A model generated the notes under the pieces. That model had not been told where the DNA came from and made no database searches. It saw only the letters and a program-made list of their open reading frames with translations. Shown in pieces: positions 26,617-35,284 of a stretch of 52,458 bases of DNA. Positions within the stretch are counted from its first letter, which is position 1. Each line of letters begins with the position of its first letter. This DNA is from Paenibacillus ehimensis NBRC 15659. GTDB lineage: Bacteria > Bacillota > Bacilli > Paenibacillales > NBRC-103111. Location of the stretch: NCBI RefSeq assembly GCF_004000785.1, contig NZ_BILX01000044.1, positions 1 to 52,458 on the forward strand. Direction: 5' to 3'. The translations under genes and the position numbers were made by a program.

Positions 26617-27255
26617 TTAGTCCGGAATGAGTTCGAAGCGCTCGCCATAAACCGGTCCGTCGGTAAAAAACAACCGGATATAGTCGTTTTTGCCGACCTC
26701 GATGGGCGGCAGCTCCGTGCGCCCCGGCGGAAAATCGTTCATGAACGGATAAAAGGTCCCGTCTTCCTTATTTCGCGGGGCCGCTCCTTCTTTTTTCACG
26801 TAGCACAGGGCTTCCCGGGGGACCGGAATTTCGCAGAACAGCCGGATCTGCACGGTTTTATATTTGCTGAACCAGCCGCCGCCGTATTTGATGCCGTAGC
26901 GGATTTTCGCCCGGCCTCCGCTGACGCGGGTCAGATTGTCTCCGTCCCGCTGGAGCAGCGGGGCCAGCCGGCCTTCCAGCATCACGCACGGATAAATCCG
27001 GTAAAAATGCGGCCCCGTAAAGTCGACACGGGCACGGTAGCCGGCTTTCGCCTTGTATTCCTCGCGCGTAAACAGCTTGAGCCGCTTCGGGTCCAATTCG
27101 TCCGGGGGCTGCTCGCCCCCGTCTTCGAAGCTGTCGATATAGACGTAATTGACTTCCTTCGGCCAATGCCAGGTCAGAAGACATTCGCCTTCCCTGACCT
27201 CGGAGGCCGCCTTCGTAATCCGGTACCGCTCGTCAGGTTCGTTCCATTGCATCAT
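26617..27255 (-). CDS. Hypothetical beta-rich protein of the GTPase operon
   Basis: 212 residues, with no signal peptide, membrane helix or catalytic motif that I recognise. The sequence alternates short strands and aromatic residues (GECLLTWHWPKEVNYVYIDSF, GPHFYRIYPCVML, TVQIRLFCEIPV), as in one or two beta-sandwich domains. It lies 16 bases upstream of the GTPase gene and 17 bases after the VWA gene, with its own GGGAGG site, so it is surely co-expressed. A chaperone or adaptor for the GTPase or VWA protein is a reasonable guess only. Confidence 0.8.
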   Translation of the reverse strand: MMQWNEPDERYRITKAASEVREGECLLTWHWPKEVNYVYIDSFEDGGEQPPDELDPKRLKLFTREEYKAKAGYRARVDFTGPHFYRIYPCVMLEGRLAPLLQRDGDNLTRVSGGRAKIRYGIKYGGGWFSKYKTVQIRLFCEIPVPREALCYVKKEGAAPRNKEDGTFYPFMNDFPPGRTELPPIEVGKNDYIRLFFTDGPVYGERFELIPD

Positions 27256-27272
27256 CTGCCAGCCTCCCGTCG

Positions 27273-28571
27273 TTACCGGAACCGCTTGCCGGTCCGGCTG
27301 CCGTCTCTTCCGCCGTAGCGGCTGCTTTCGCCCTCCGGACCGGCATACAGCTCACGCGGTCTGCCGCGGCGAAGACCGGCGTTCGTACCGGTGCTTTCAT
27401 GAACGGCGAACAGCAAGGTCGAAAGCGACAGCACGACCGCCAAAATCAGGTCCGCCATGGCGCGAACGGCGCTCGGATAATCCGAAGGCAGGCCATATTC
27501 CAGCGTCAGACCTGCGAGCAGGCCGGCCACCGTACCGCCCAGCGCGAAGCTGCGCGCCAGGAAGCGGTTGTCGAACACGATGCCGAGCGACAGCCCCAGC
27601 AGCGCGCCGATGAACAGAATCAGCACGACGCGCAGCGCCGCGTGCCAACCGCTGCCGTGCATCTGTCCCTGCCGTTCGTTCACGAGATGGAAATGATGGT
27701 CTTTCACATAGATATTGCGGAACGCATCCGTCACCAGCTCGGCCTGCTTCACCTCTTGGAACGTTCCGCCCGTCGCTTCGGCGATCCGCTGCAGCAGCCG
27801 GCTTCCTTCCTCGTTCGGCTGCTTCATCCCGATCGTGTGAATGGCGATATTTTCCAGATTGTAAGGCTGTACCACCCGGTCGACATCCACATCGCTATAG
27901 CCGTCCGAGATAAGAATGACGGCACCTTTGCGCTGCGATTCCTTCTGCATATGATCGATCGCTTGGGTAAGCGCCTGCGCGATGTCGGTTCCTCCGGTCG
28001 GAGCGGGAGTCGCGTCAATTTGCGCCAGCACCTGGCTTTTGACGGTTTCGCTGCTGAGCTGCGTCAGCCTCTGCACCCATGTCACCGAATCGTTGAACGT
28101 CAGCACGCCGACCCGCTTGTTGCCGTCCATCTGCCCGATCAGCGACTTGACCGCCTGCAAGCTCTGCTTGCCCGGGTCGTTCTGCTTCATGCTCTCGGAG
28201 GTATCCAAAATAAGCACGTAATCTTGCGGCCGGCCCGATTTCGCCGAATCGAAATACAGCCCGTAGGCCCATTGAAACAGCGCCCCCGCCGCAAACAGAA
28301 GAAGAAGCGTGCCGGGAACGAGCAGCTTCCATCCGTCGGAGGCATAGCGAAGACGCCAATTTTTTCCGTTCAATTGCGGCGATACGATCTCCGCCAGCAG
28401 ACAGCACAGCCCGACGATCAGGGCGAACACCCCGAAATATAGCCCCATCAGCACCGTTTCGTGCAGCGTGCCTTCCCATCGGCTGAGCATCATTTCCCCT
28501 GCAATAAATCCTAGAAAGCCACCCACGAGGCTGAGCCCGGTCAGCAGCGGATTCCATTTCCGACGTTTCAT
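27273..28571 (-). CDS. Membrane protein with a von Willebrand factor A domain (1)
   Basis: 432 residues. Three hydrophobic helices come first (about 8-26, 38-61, 82-104), then a VWA domain (~115-310) with a complete MIDAS metal site: DTSES (123-127), TGGTD and SDGYSD. Three more helices and a basic cytoplasmic tail follow. With three helices first, the VWA domain probably lies outside the cell, although topology is not certain. VWA domains bind a partner through a metal ion, so this is likely the docking subunit of the system. Lies 17 bases before the 212-aa gene. Confidence 0.9.
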   Translation of the reverse strand: MKRRKWNPLLTGLSLVGGFLGFIAGEMMLSRWEGTLHETVLMGLYFGVFALIVGLCCLLAEIVSPQLNGKNWRLRYASDGWKLLVPGTLLLLFAAGALFQWAYGLYFDSAKSGRPQDYVLILDTSESMKQNDPGKQSLQAVKSLIGQMDGNKRVGVLTFNDSVTWVQRLTQLSSETVKSQVLAQIDATPAPTGGTDIAQALTQAIDHMQKESQRKGAVILISDGYSDVDVDRVVQPYNLENIAIHTIGMKQPNEEGSRLLQRIAEATGGTFQEVKQAELVTDAFRNIYVKDHHFHLVNERQGQMHGSGWHAALRVVLILFIGALLGLSLGIVFDNRFLARSFALGGTVAGLLAGLTLEYGLPSDYPSAVRAMADLILAVVLSLSTLLFAVHESTGTNAGLRRGRPRELYAGPEGESSRYGGRDGSRTGKRFR

Positions 28572-28592
28572 CGGCCTTCCTCACTTTCTACT

Positions 28593-29135
28593 TCAAACGT
28601 CCTCGTCCAAAAGCGAAAACATTTGATGATCTTCCCAAACCCCGTTGATTTTCACGTTTTTGCGCGCCAAGCCTTCCGGGCGGAAGCCCGCCTTCTCCAG
28701 AACGCGCAGCGAGCCCTTGTTCCGCGGCATCGCGCCCGCTTCGATCCGGTGCAGGCCGGCTTCTTTAAATGCAAACTCCACGACCAGCCGTACCGCCTCG
28801 GACGCATACCCTTTCCCGTTATGCGCTTGGTCCAAAGAGTAGCCCAGCATACATTTTTGCAGCGGACCGCGCTTCACTTCGAACAACGAGATTTCCCCGA
28901 CCAGTTCATCCGTCTCCCTCAGGAAAATACCGAAAGGGTATCGTTTGTCCTGGCTCCGCTCATCTTTTCCATTGCCGATGTTCGCGAGCTGGGTTTCCAG
29001 CGTATAAAAGGCTTCGTCGCGAGCGGGGTTATACGTTTGAAAAAACTCCCGGTTGCGCACATGCAGGGCAAGCAGCGCCTCCGCATCCGCAGGTTCGAAA
29101 AAGCGGATATAAACGGGCGAGCTCTTATCGTTCAT
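28593..29135 (-). CDS. GNAT N-acetyltransferase, RimJ/RimL-like
   Basis: About 180 residues. A typical GNAT fold: GYSLDQAHNGKGYASEAVRLVVEFAFKEAGLHRIEAGAMPRN contains the acetyl-CoA pyrophosphate loop, and GSLRVLEKAGFRPEG the C-terminal motif. It resembles RimJ-type ribosomal-protein alanine acetyltransferases. The start is ambiguous between ATG 29144 (too near AAAGGAG) and ATG 29135; both overlap the end of the 804-aa gene. Its place inside the tubulin/GTPase operon could mean it modifies a member of the complex, or it may be a passenger. Confidence 0.88.
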   Translation of the reverse strand: MNDKSSPVYIRFFEPADAEALLALHVRNREFFQTYNPARDEAFYTLETQLANIGNGKDERSQDKRYPFGIFLRETDELVGEISLFEVKRGPLQKCMLGYSLDQAHNGKGYASEAVRLVVEFAFKEAGLHRIEAGAMPRNKGSLRVLEKAGFRPEGLARKNVKINGVWEDHQMFSLLDEDV

Positions 29136-31539
29136 GGCCGTCATCTCTCCTTTCCGCCTCCGGTTCCTCCGGCATCGCGCGTCCGTGAAACTCGTATCCG
29201 CTGCGCACATACGTATCGTAGTACCGCCTGCCGTTCCGGTAGTACATCAGATCGGCCATGCGGAACCCGCCCATCAGATTCAGCTTCTCGACGCCGCTTT
29301 GCTTCTTCTCGTGAATGCAGCCGAGCTTGTAGGTGCGGCTGCCGTGATCGACGCTGTACGCATACTGGATCAATTCACTTTGGAAATCGCCGAAAAAATA
29401 TTTTTCCTCGTACCGGTGCTTGTGCGTATAGTTGTAGACATCCAGCCGGATCGCCGCCTCGCTTTCGAGCGTTACATACAAATCGCGGTACAGCTCTTCC
29501 TTCGTCAATACCTCGCGGTTGTCGTAGCTGACCGTCACGTTCGCCCGCGCCAGCAGTTCCTGCTCGAACGGCTGATGGAACAGCGGGTGGACGAACCATT
29601 CCCGCTTCGCCGCCGCGATCAACCTGTCGATCAGCGCTTCGTCGCTTTGCGCAAGCAGCGCGGTCACGTTCCCGAGCCACCGTTCGTCAAAATAAAACTG
29701 CGGCCCCCGGCGGTTTTCCGTTTCGGCGGCGATGACTTCGACGACATGCCCGTAGTATTCGTTAATGTTGCGCCCGAGCTCGTCGTTCGTCTCCGAGATG
29801 CTGCGGCGGCTCGCATCGAGCAGCGCCGCTTCAATGTCGTGGAGCCGCTGGACATACCGCTTCATCCGGTCGTGGATCTCTTCCAGCTTCCGCTCGTAGC
29901 TCCGCAGCTCGCGGATCGTCAGCTCCAGCAGCAGCAGCTCGTATTTCAAGCCGTAGATTTGCTCGAGCATTCCGCGGGCCAGCGGCTTTACCTGGCTCTT
30001 GGGCGAAAGAAACCCCAGCAGCGAGCCTTTGGCATACCGCTGATCTTCCACCCGCTCCTCGTACAGCGCTTCGAGGTCCAGCTTGCCGTCTTCGAGCTGC
30101 CGCTCGGCCTCCTTGCGCCACTCCCGGACCATGGCGACGAGACTGGGCGTCTCCGCTCCGCGCTCCTGCTCCGAGGTCCACAGGTACACGCAGTAACACC
30201 CGTACGACGGATGATCGATTGCTTTGCGCTGCAGCGTTTGTTCAAGGCTTCCGGCCCCGTCCCGCGCCGCGAGCGCCGATTCCATGACCCGCACGGCATT
30301 CGCCTCGAAGAAAGTCCGCGCGTTCGTCCCGAATAAAGCCGTCTCCGCCTGCCGCAGAGACATCGACCGCAGCTCGTGGTGCGGCACGTTCTCATAGAGC
30401 AGGCCATACATCGCGTCGACCGGATTCGCCCGTTCGCCCGCCACGGCCCGGACGCTCGCCTCCGCCTTCCTCGGGTCCAATTCGGCGAGCTCCAGCAGCT
30501 CCGTCGGATGGATCACCGCGTTATCTCTCATCCGCTGCAGCATCCCCCGGTACAGATGATACAGCACCGTCAGGGCGATCGCCTGATTGGGCCGCGTAAC
30601 TTTGGCGAACCCGGCGGAGGCGTAAATGCCGCCCGCTTCGCCCGGCGGCATCATATTTTGCTTGAACTGCTGATGGTTATATGCGCCGTGCCTCGGATCG
30701 ACCTCGTCCGCGGCTTTGCGGTTCTTGAGCAGGTTCAGATGGCACACAATTTCGTAGCACCGCTGCATCCCGCCTGCGGCGAACAGTCCGCGCTCGTCTT
30801 TGTCTCCGATCATATACACCGTGTCGAACAAAGCCGCGTCCCGGTGCTCGACCGGCAGCCGGATGCCGTCGCCCGTCACCTGAAGCTCCGCGCTCAAACG
30901 GAACTCCCGCCGCTGGACCTCGTCCAGCTCGCGCATGAAGCTCACCCCGAGGGAAGCCGCGTACGCAAAATCGTCGCCCGGCTGCTGCTCCTGCAGCAGT
31001 CCGTACAAGTCGACGACGACGGAGCGGAAGCTCTCGCTGAAGATCGATTTCATCAGCACCGTCAGCTCGGGCACGAGCGCGTTGAGCGGATCGTCCACCC
31101 GCGTGACCACGGCGATATTGACCCGCTGCAGCGAGGCGTACAGCCGCCCGAACTCGGAGATGCGGCTGTTCATCTGCCGCAGGAGGACGTTCAACTCAAG
31201 CAGCTTCGTTTCGTCCTGGTAAAACTGCCTATACCACTCGGCACGCTGCGTTTTCTTGTCTCCGCTGCCGCCGCCAAGGCGCCAGCTGTAGACGTTGTCC
31301 CGCACGGCGGCTTCCTGCGAGCCGGTCTCCGTGCCGATATGTAAATAAACGACGCCGGCGCTGTTGTTCCACTTCTTCTGGTTCAGGTCGTACACCTGTT
31401 CCAGTGCCTCCGCCGCCCGGTCGCCGACGAACAGGAACACGAGGGGATGGTTGATGCTGCGAAGCTCATCCCCGCCCGTTCCCATGCTGTCCGTTTCCGC
31501 GGCGTATGCGCTCGCGAATTGCATCAATGTCTCCCGCAT
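29125..31539 (-). CDS. 804-aa partner of the tubulin-like protein, possibly a degenerate tubulin-like protein
   Basis: Start ATG 31539, eight bases after GGAGGT. No signal peptide. The first 250 residues are alpha/beta with PLVFLFVGDRAAEALEQVYDL and VVYLHIGTE, positioned like the first strand-loop-helix of the 1129-aa tubulin-like protein (MLVIGLGGTGIDALLRLKY). FDTVYMIGDKDERG resembles the segment after the GTPase core in that family. The GGTGSG phosphate loop is absent. The central region has long charged helices (~500-580) and the C-terminal ~150 residues are strand-rich. I know no function. It follows the tubulin-like gene after a 317-base gap and probably forms a heteromer with it. Confidence 0.82.
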   Translation of the reverse strand: MRETLMQFASAYAAETDSMGTGGDELRSINHPLVFLFVGDRAAEALEQVYDLNQKKWNNSAGVVYLHIGTETGSQEAAVRDNVYSWRLGGGSGDKKTQRAEWYRQFYQDETKLLELNVLLRQMNSRISEFGRLYASLQRVNIAVVTRVDDPLNALVPELTVLMKSIFSESFRSVVVDLYGLLQEQQPGDDFAYAASLGVSFMRELDEVQRREFRLSAELQVTGDGIRLPVEHRDAALFDTVYMIGDKDERGLFAAGGMQRCYEIVCHLNLLKNRKAADEVDPRHGAYNHQQFKQNMMPPGEAGGIYASAGFAKVTRPNQAIALTVLYHLYRGMLQRMRDNAVIHPTELLELAELDPRKAEASVRAVAGERANPVDAMYGLLYENVPHHELRSMSLRQAETALFGTNARTFFEANAVRVMESALAARDGAGSLEQTLQRKAIDHPSYGCYCVYLWTSEQERGAETPSLVAMVREWRKEAERQLEDGKLDLEALYEERVEDQRYAKGSLLGFLSPKSQVKPLARGMLEQIYGLKYELLLLELTIRELRSYERKLEEIHDRMKRYVQRLHDIEAALLDASRRSISETNDELGRNINEYYGHVVEVIAAETENRRGPQFYFDERWLGNVTALLAQSDEALIDRLIAAAKREWFVHPLFHQPFEQELLARANVTVSYDNREVLTKEELYRDLYVTLESEAAIRLDVYNYTHKHRYEEKYFFGDFQSELIQYAYSVDHGSRTYKLGCIHEKKQSGVEKLNLMGGFRMADLMYYRNGRRYYDTYVRSGYEFHGRAMPEEPEAERRDDGHER

Positions 31540-31674
31540 GATCCTGACCTCCAATCGGAGCGTGAAATTAAGCGGGGAGAACGGCAAGATATCCCCCTCC
31601 AGCCGCGCCCCCACCCCAAAAAGTGAAGCAACGCTTCGTAGCTAAATCCTATTACTTTTCGGGGACCCCGGATT

Positions 31675-31713
31675 CCCATGAATACCGATTATATTTTAAG
31701 GAATATTCATGGG
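31675..31713. promoter_or_regulatory. Inverted repeat enclosing a TATAAT in the tubulin/804-aa gap
   Basis: Perfect 10-bp arms CCCATGAATA (31675-31684) and TATTCATGGG (31704-31713). The loop holds TATAAT on the minus strand (31693-31688). A TTGAAA lies 20 bases upstream, longer than ideal. The 317-base gap 31540-31856 holds no gene that I see, so this may be a second, regulated promoter for the genes from 31539 to 22532. Confidence 0.45.
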
Positions 31714-31856
31714 TTTCAAAGGCGGACAGCGCAAGCGCTTCTTCCAGGGCACATCTTACCTAATCTCGCTAAATTTCACGAAATATAACTAAAACACCGC
31801 CGCAATGGATCGGCTGCGTATATGAGCAGAGCTTGTCGGTATCCCTTGCGTAGCTC

Positions 31857-34800
31857 CTATTTCAAGCTGCGAAGGATGTCGCTCACCTTGCTGGCGATTT
31901 GCTTGTAGAATTGGTACATGTCTTCGCCGTCGACATATTCGCCGCGGTCGTAGTCGAGCGCGGACTTGGCGTCCTGGTAGGCGGCGGCCATGTCCTGCAG
32001 CTTCGTCAGCAGGCCGCTGATGTCTTCTTGGGCGGTGAGCTGCTGGCTGAGCTTCGACGATTTGCGCTGGAGCAGACCGAGGCGCTTCGCGTCGAGGGCG
32101 CGGATTTTGCGGTAAATTTCGTATTCCGGGAATTTGCCGGCCTGCATCAGGTTGACGAACGGCTCCCACGGGTCCTCGTCCGCGTCGTGGTCGTACACGT
32201 AGAGCGCGCCTTTTTTGACGATCGCGCCGGTGTACATCGCTTCGATAAACTGCTGGATGAATTTCTCCTCGTCCTGGTGGACAGCCAGCACCTGCTCCAG
32301 CTCGGCGATTTTCGCCTCGATCCGGCGGTACTTGGCCAGCTCCTCGCGGACGCGGCGCAGCAGCTCCGGCGAGCGGATCAGGTTCTCCTTCGCCATCTCC
32401 TCGTTCACGCTGCCGAAGATGTCCTTGAGACCGTCCTGCTCCAGACCGCTTGCCACAAGCGCCTTCAAGTCGGCGACGCAGCGCTTGATTTCGCCGAGGT
32501 TCGGCTTCGCCGCGTTAAGCTGCATCGGATACGCCGCCAGCTTCTGCTCCAGATCGAACGGCTTGGTGAATACGCACTCGTACCGGCCCGTCGTGCCTTG
32601 ATCCGCCGACTTCTCGCGGATAATGCGCAGGGCCAGCGATTGGTCGAACACGCTGCGGACTTCGGCATTGTAGCTTTTCACACGCGCGTTTTCGTAGGTG
32701 TCGCCCCACGATTTTTCCGGGATCGGCGACGGCAGGTACGTCCAGTTCGTCTTCTCCGTCTGGACCAGATGGCGTCCGACGCCTTCCGGCTCCAGAATCG
32801 AGCGCTCGTAGCTTTCCTCGTACACTTTCAGCGGCGTGTACAGGAACAGCGGAATGCCGTTCTGGGTGTTCAGCCAGAAAACGCGGTTTTTCACTTCGCT
32901 CTCCTTGATCGTGAAGCGCGAGTTCGCGATGGCGTTGTCCTGGAAATTGCGGATGCCCTTGAAAATATTCGGCGCCTTCACCGGCACGGACACGAAGCCC
33001 CACGACGGGAAATTGAAATGGCCCGAGCTGTTGGTCAGATGGAACACCGGCTTCGCTTCCTCGTACAGCCTTCCGGCGATCTTCTGCTCCACCAGCTTCT
33101 CCAGCGAATCCTCATGGCCGTATTTGATGATCAGGAAATCCTCCATCGACTTCGTGATCAAGTCGCTGAACTGCTCGGTCAAAAACTCGGAAATCGAGGA
33201 AACGACGTCCACTTCCTGCTCCTTGATCCACTGGTTCGACTTCTCCAGCAGCTCCTGCGTAAAGTCGCGGATCAGCTCGGTGACGTTCTTCTCGTCGGTC
33301 ACGTCGCCGATCAGCTTCGCCATATCCGGCACGCTGACGATGTTCCAATAGTATGTGCGATTGCCCTTGTGATCGACTTCCTCCTGCCCTTTGGTGAGAA
33401 TATCGCCGTTTTTCTGGAAAATTTTATTTAATTCATTTAATATTTCAGTAAACACCTGATAAATGCGCGAGTTGTCGTTGTTGATGAGCGTGTAAAGATC
33501 CTCGTAAAACTCGATCATCTGTTCCATCCGCTCGCGGTCGGCGTGCAGCAGGTACTCCTGAATTTTCGCTTCGATGTACGCATCCTTCTTCTTATCCTTG
33601 GAGATGAACGCGCTCTTCGCTTCGGTCAGCTTCTGCATGGCGGTATCGCCCGCCGCCTCGATATCCCGCGGTATGCGGTACAGGCTTTCCTTCAGCGATT
33701 CGATGTACGACGAGATCAGCTTCAGCAGGCAGAAGCCTTTGTCCTGCAAAATGACCCGCGACACGTAGAACGGCCCCTGCTCGGGATGGCGGAACATTTT
33801 GCCCATCTGCTCGGCGAAGATCTCCCGGATTTGGCCCGGCAGCTGCTTGCGGGCCTTGATGTACTCCTCCCGGGCCCGCGACAGGTAGCTCTGCTCCAGC
33901 TCCGTGTCGATATGGACGACCTGCTGCTTCACGACGTTGTTGTAGCTGAGCCGCTCGCTGTTCTGGTAGCCGGGCAGCGGCTCCGGCACGTTTTTGTCGA
34001 ATTCGCGGTGGATCGAATCAGGGTCGAGGCCCAGCTTATGCGCCAGCTTCTCGACGTCCTCCTGGCTCGGGCCCGCCTCGAACATCGTCGACATGCGCTG
34101 GAACACTTTGTACGCCAAAAACGTCGTCATTTCCTCGATCGGCAAAACCGCGGACGACGCGCCCAAAATATTGTATTGATAGTTCGCCGCATACGTCTTC
34201 GGCATCTGATTGATGTTCGTACGGATGTTGCTGATATAGTCGTGAATGGCGAATTCCTCGCCGGACTGCTTTTGCTCGCTCGCCATGAAGTTCGTGATGT
34301 TCTCCGCCGTCACGTTCATGCAGTAGTCGTACGCATTTTCGAGCAGCTTGCCTTCGAGGTTCGTCGCCGATATAAGATGCGCCAGGTTGAACGGCGGCAT
34401 CGGAGAGTTGACCGTCAGAATGTTCGCGTACTGCTGCTTGAACCGGTCGCCGCGTTCGTCCACGTTCATCCAGTAGTCTAGCTCCTTGAGCGCCGCATAG
34501 CCGTTCTTCTTGATATATTCGCGCGAATGCTCGGTCAATGCCTTGTTCGCCAGATTGACGTCCGGCGTGAACAGATAGCCGAGAATGCCGACTTTGTCGA
34601 CGCCGGCCGAGCCGTAGTCCCGCTCCAGAATGCCGCGCACGATATACGCGATATCGAGGAAGCAGCCGCTGCCCGTGCCGCCGGAGATGCCCGTCAGCAG
34701 GAACACCATCAGCTTCTTGTTCGTGCCGACCGACAGCGTCTTGATTTTGCGCTCGATCGTCTGGACGACCTGCACGATCTTCGTGAACAGCAGCAGCCGG

Positions 34801-35246
34801 CCGGCCTGCCGGACGCCCGAAGCGCCGTTGATGCCGTCCGTAATCGTCAGCTCCGGCGACAGCCATTCTTTAATGTACGGCTCCAAAATGCTGCGGTTTT
34901 GCAGCACGCTGCCGATCTCCGCGTTCGACAGCAGCACGAATTCGGTCATCGGATCGAGGCCGATGCCCTTGTACCGCTTGTTGCGATCGTGCTCGTTCGT
35001 CTCGAACGCGAGAAACTCGATGTTGTCGGGCTTCTCGCGCTTTTTCTTCGTGAACGGGTCCTCCGGCAGCTTGAACCGCCGGTTCACCTGATACTTGAGC
35101 CGCAGCAGCGCATCGATGCCGGTTCCGCCGAGACCGATGACCAGCATCGGGTTGTCGATCGTGTCGACGCGGATTTTCTCGCTGACGATGCCGCCGCCCA
35201 AGGATACGTCCAACTGCTGTATATGCTCTCTGACTACTGCTTTCAT
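31857..35246 (-). CDS. Tubulin-like (FtsZ/tubulin superfamily) GTPase
   Basis: 1129 residues, much longer than FtsZ (~380). The N-terminal ~400 residues carry the tubulin signature: nucleotide loop GLGGTGIDALLRLK (~38-51), SGVRQAGR (~143-150) and the glycine-rich phosphate loop GISGGTGSG (186-194). GYLFTPDVNLANKALTEHSREY follows. This is the bacterial Tubulin_2-type family, not cell-division FtsZ. Beyond it lies a mostly helical ~700-residue extension with charged coiled-coil stretches (e.g. ~1060-1110). ATG 35246 has AGGAGG at nine bases. The VWA gene is 38 bases upstream. Probably a GTP-dependent polymer or switch organising the membrane-bound partners of the operon. Confidence 0.92.
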   Translation of the reverse strand: MKAVVREHIQQLDVSLGGGIVSEKIRVDTIDNPMLVIGLGGTGIDALLRLKYQVNRRFKLPEDPFTKKKREKPDNIEFLAFETNEHDRNKRYKGIGLDPMTEFVLLSNAEIGSVLQNRSILEPYIKEWLSPELTITDGINGASGVRQAGRLLLFTKIVQVVQTIERKIKTLSVGTNKKLMVFLLTGISGGTGSGCFLDIAYIVRGILERDYGSAGVDKVGILGYLFTPDVNLANKALTEHSREYIKKNGYAALKELDYWMNVDERGDRFKQQYANILTVNSPMPPFNLAHLISATNLEGKLLENAYDYCMNVTAENITNFMASEQKQSGEEFAIHDYISNIRTNINQMPKTYAANYQYNILGASSAVLPIEEMTTFLAYKVFQRMSTMFEAGPSQEDVEKLAHKLGLDPDSIHREFDKNVPEPLPGYQNSERLSYNNVVKQQVVHIDTELEQSYLSRAREEYIKARKQLPGQIREIFAEQMGKMFRHPEQGPFYVSRVILQDKGFCLLKLISSYIESLKESLYRIPRDIEAAGDTAMQKLTEAKSAFISKDKKKDAYIEAKIQEYLLHADRERMEQMIEFYEDLYTLINNDNSRIYQVFTEILNELNKIFQKNGDILTKGQEEVDHKGNRTYYWNIVSVPDMAKLIGDVTDEKNVTELIRDFTQELLEKSNQWIKEQEVDVVSSISEFLTEQFSDLITKSMEDFLIIKYGHEDSLEKLVEQKIAGRLYEEAKPVFHLTNSSGHFNFPSWGFVSVPVKAPNIFKGIRNFQDNAIANSRFTIKESEVKNRVFWLNTQNGIPLFLYTPLKVYEESYERSILEPEGVGRHLVQTEKTNWTYLPSPIPEKSWGDTYENARVKSYNAEVRSVFDQSLALRIIREKSADQGTTGRYECVFTKPFDLEQKLAAYPMQLNAAKPNLGEIKRCVADLKALVASGLEQDGLKDIFGSVNEEMAKENLIRSPELLRRVREELAKYRRIEAKIAELEQVLAVHQDEEKFIQQFIEAMYTGAIVKKGALYVYDHDADEDPWEPFVNLMQAGKFPEYEIYRKIRALDAKRLGLLQRKSSKLSQQLTAQEDISGLLTKLQDMAAAYQDAKSALDYDRGEYVDGEDMYQFYKQIASKVSDILRSLK

Positions 35247-35284
35247 GTCCGGACTCCTCCTGTTACCAAGGCCAAATGGGATAT

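Noticed and set aside
31857..35246. FtsZ cell-division protein
   Set aside because: It has GGTGSG, but at 1129 residues it has a large C-terminal extension and lacks the usual FtsA-FtsZ context.
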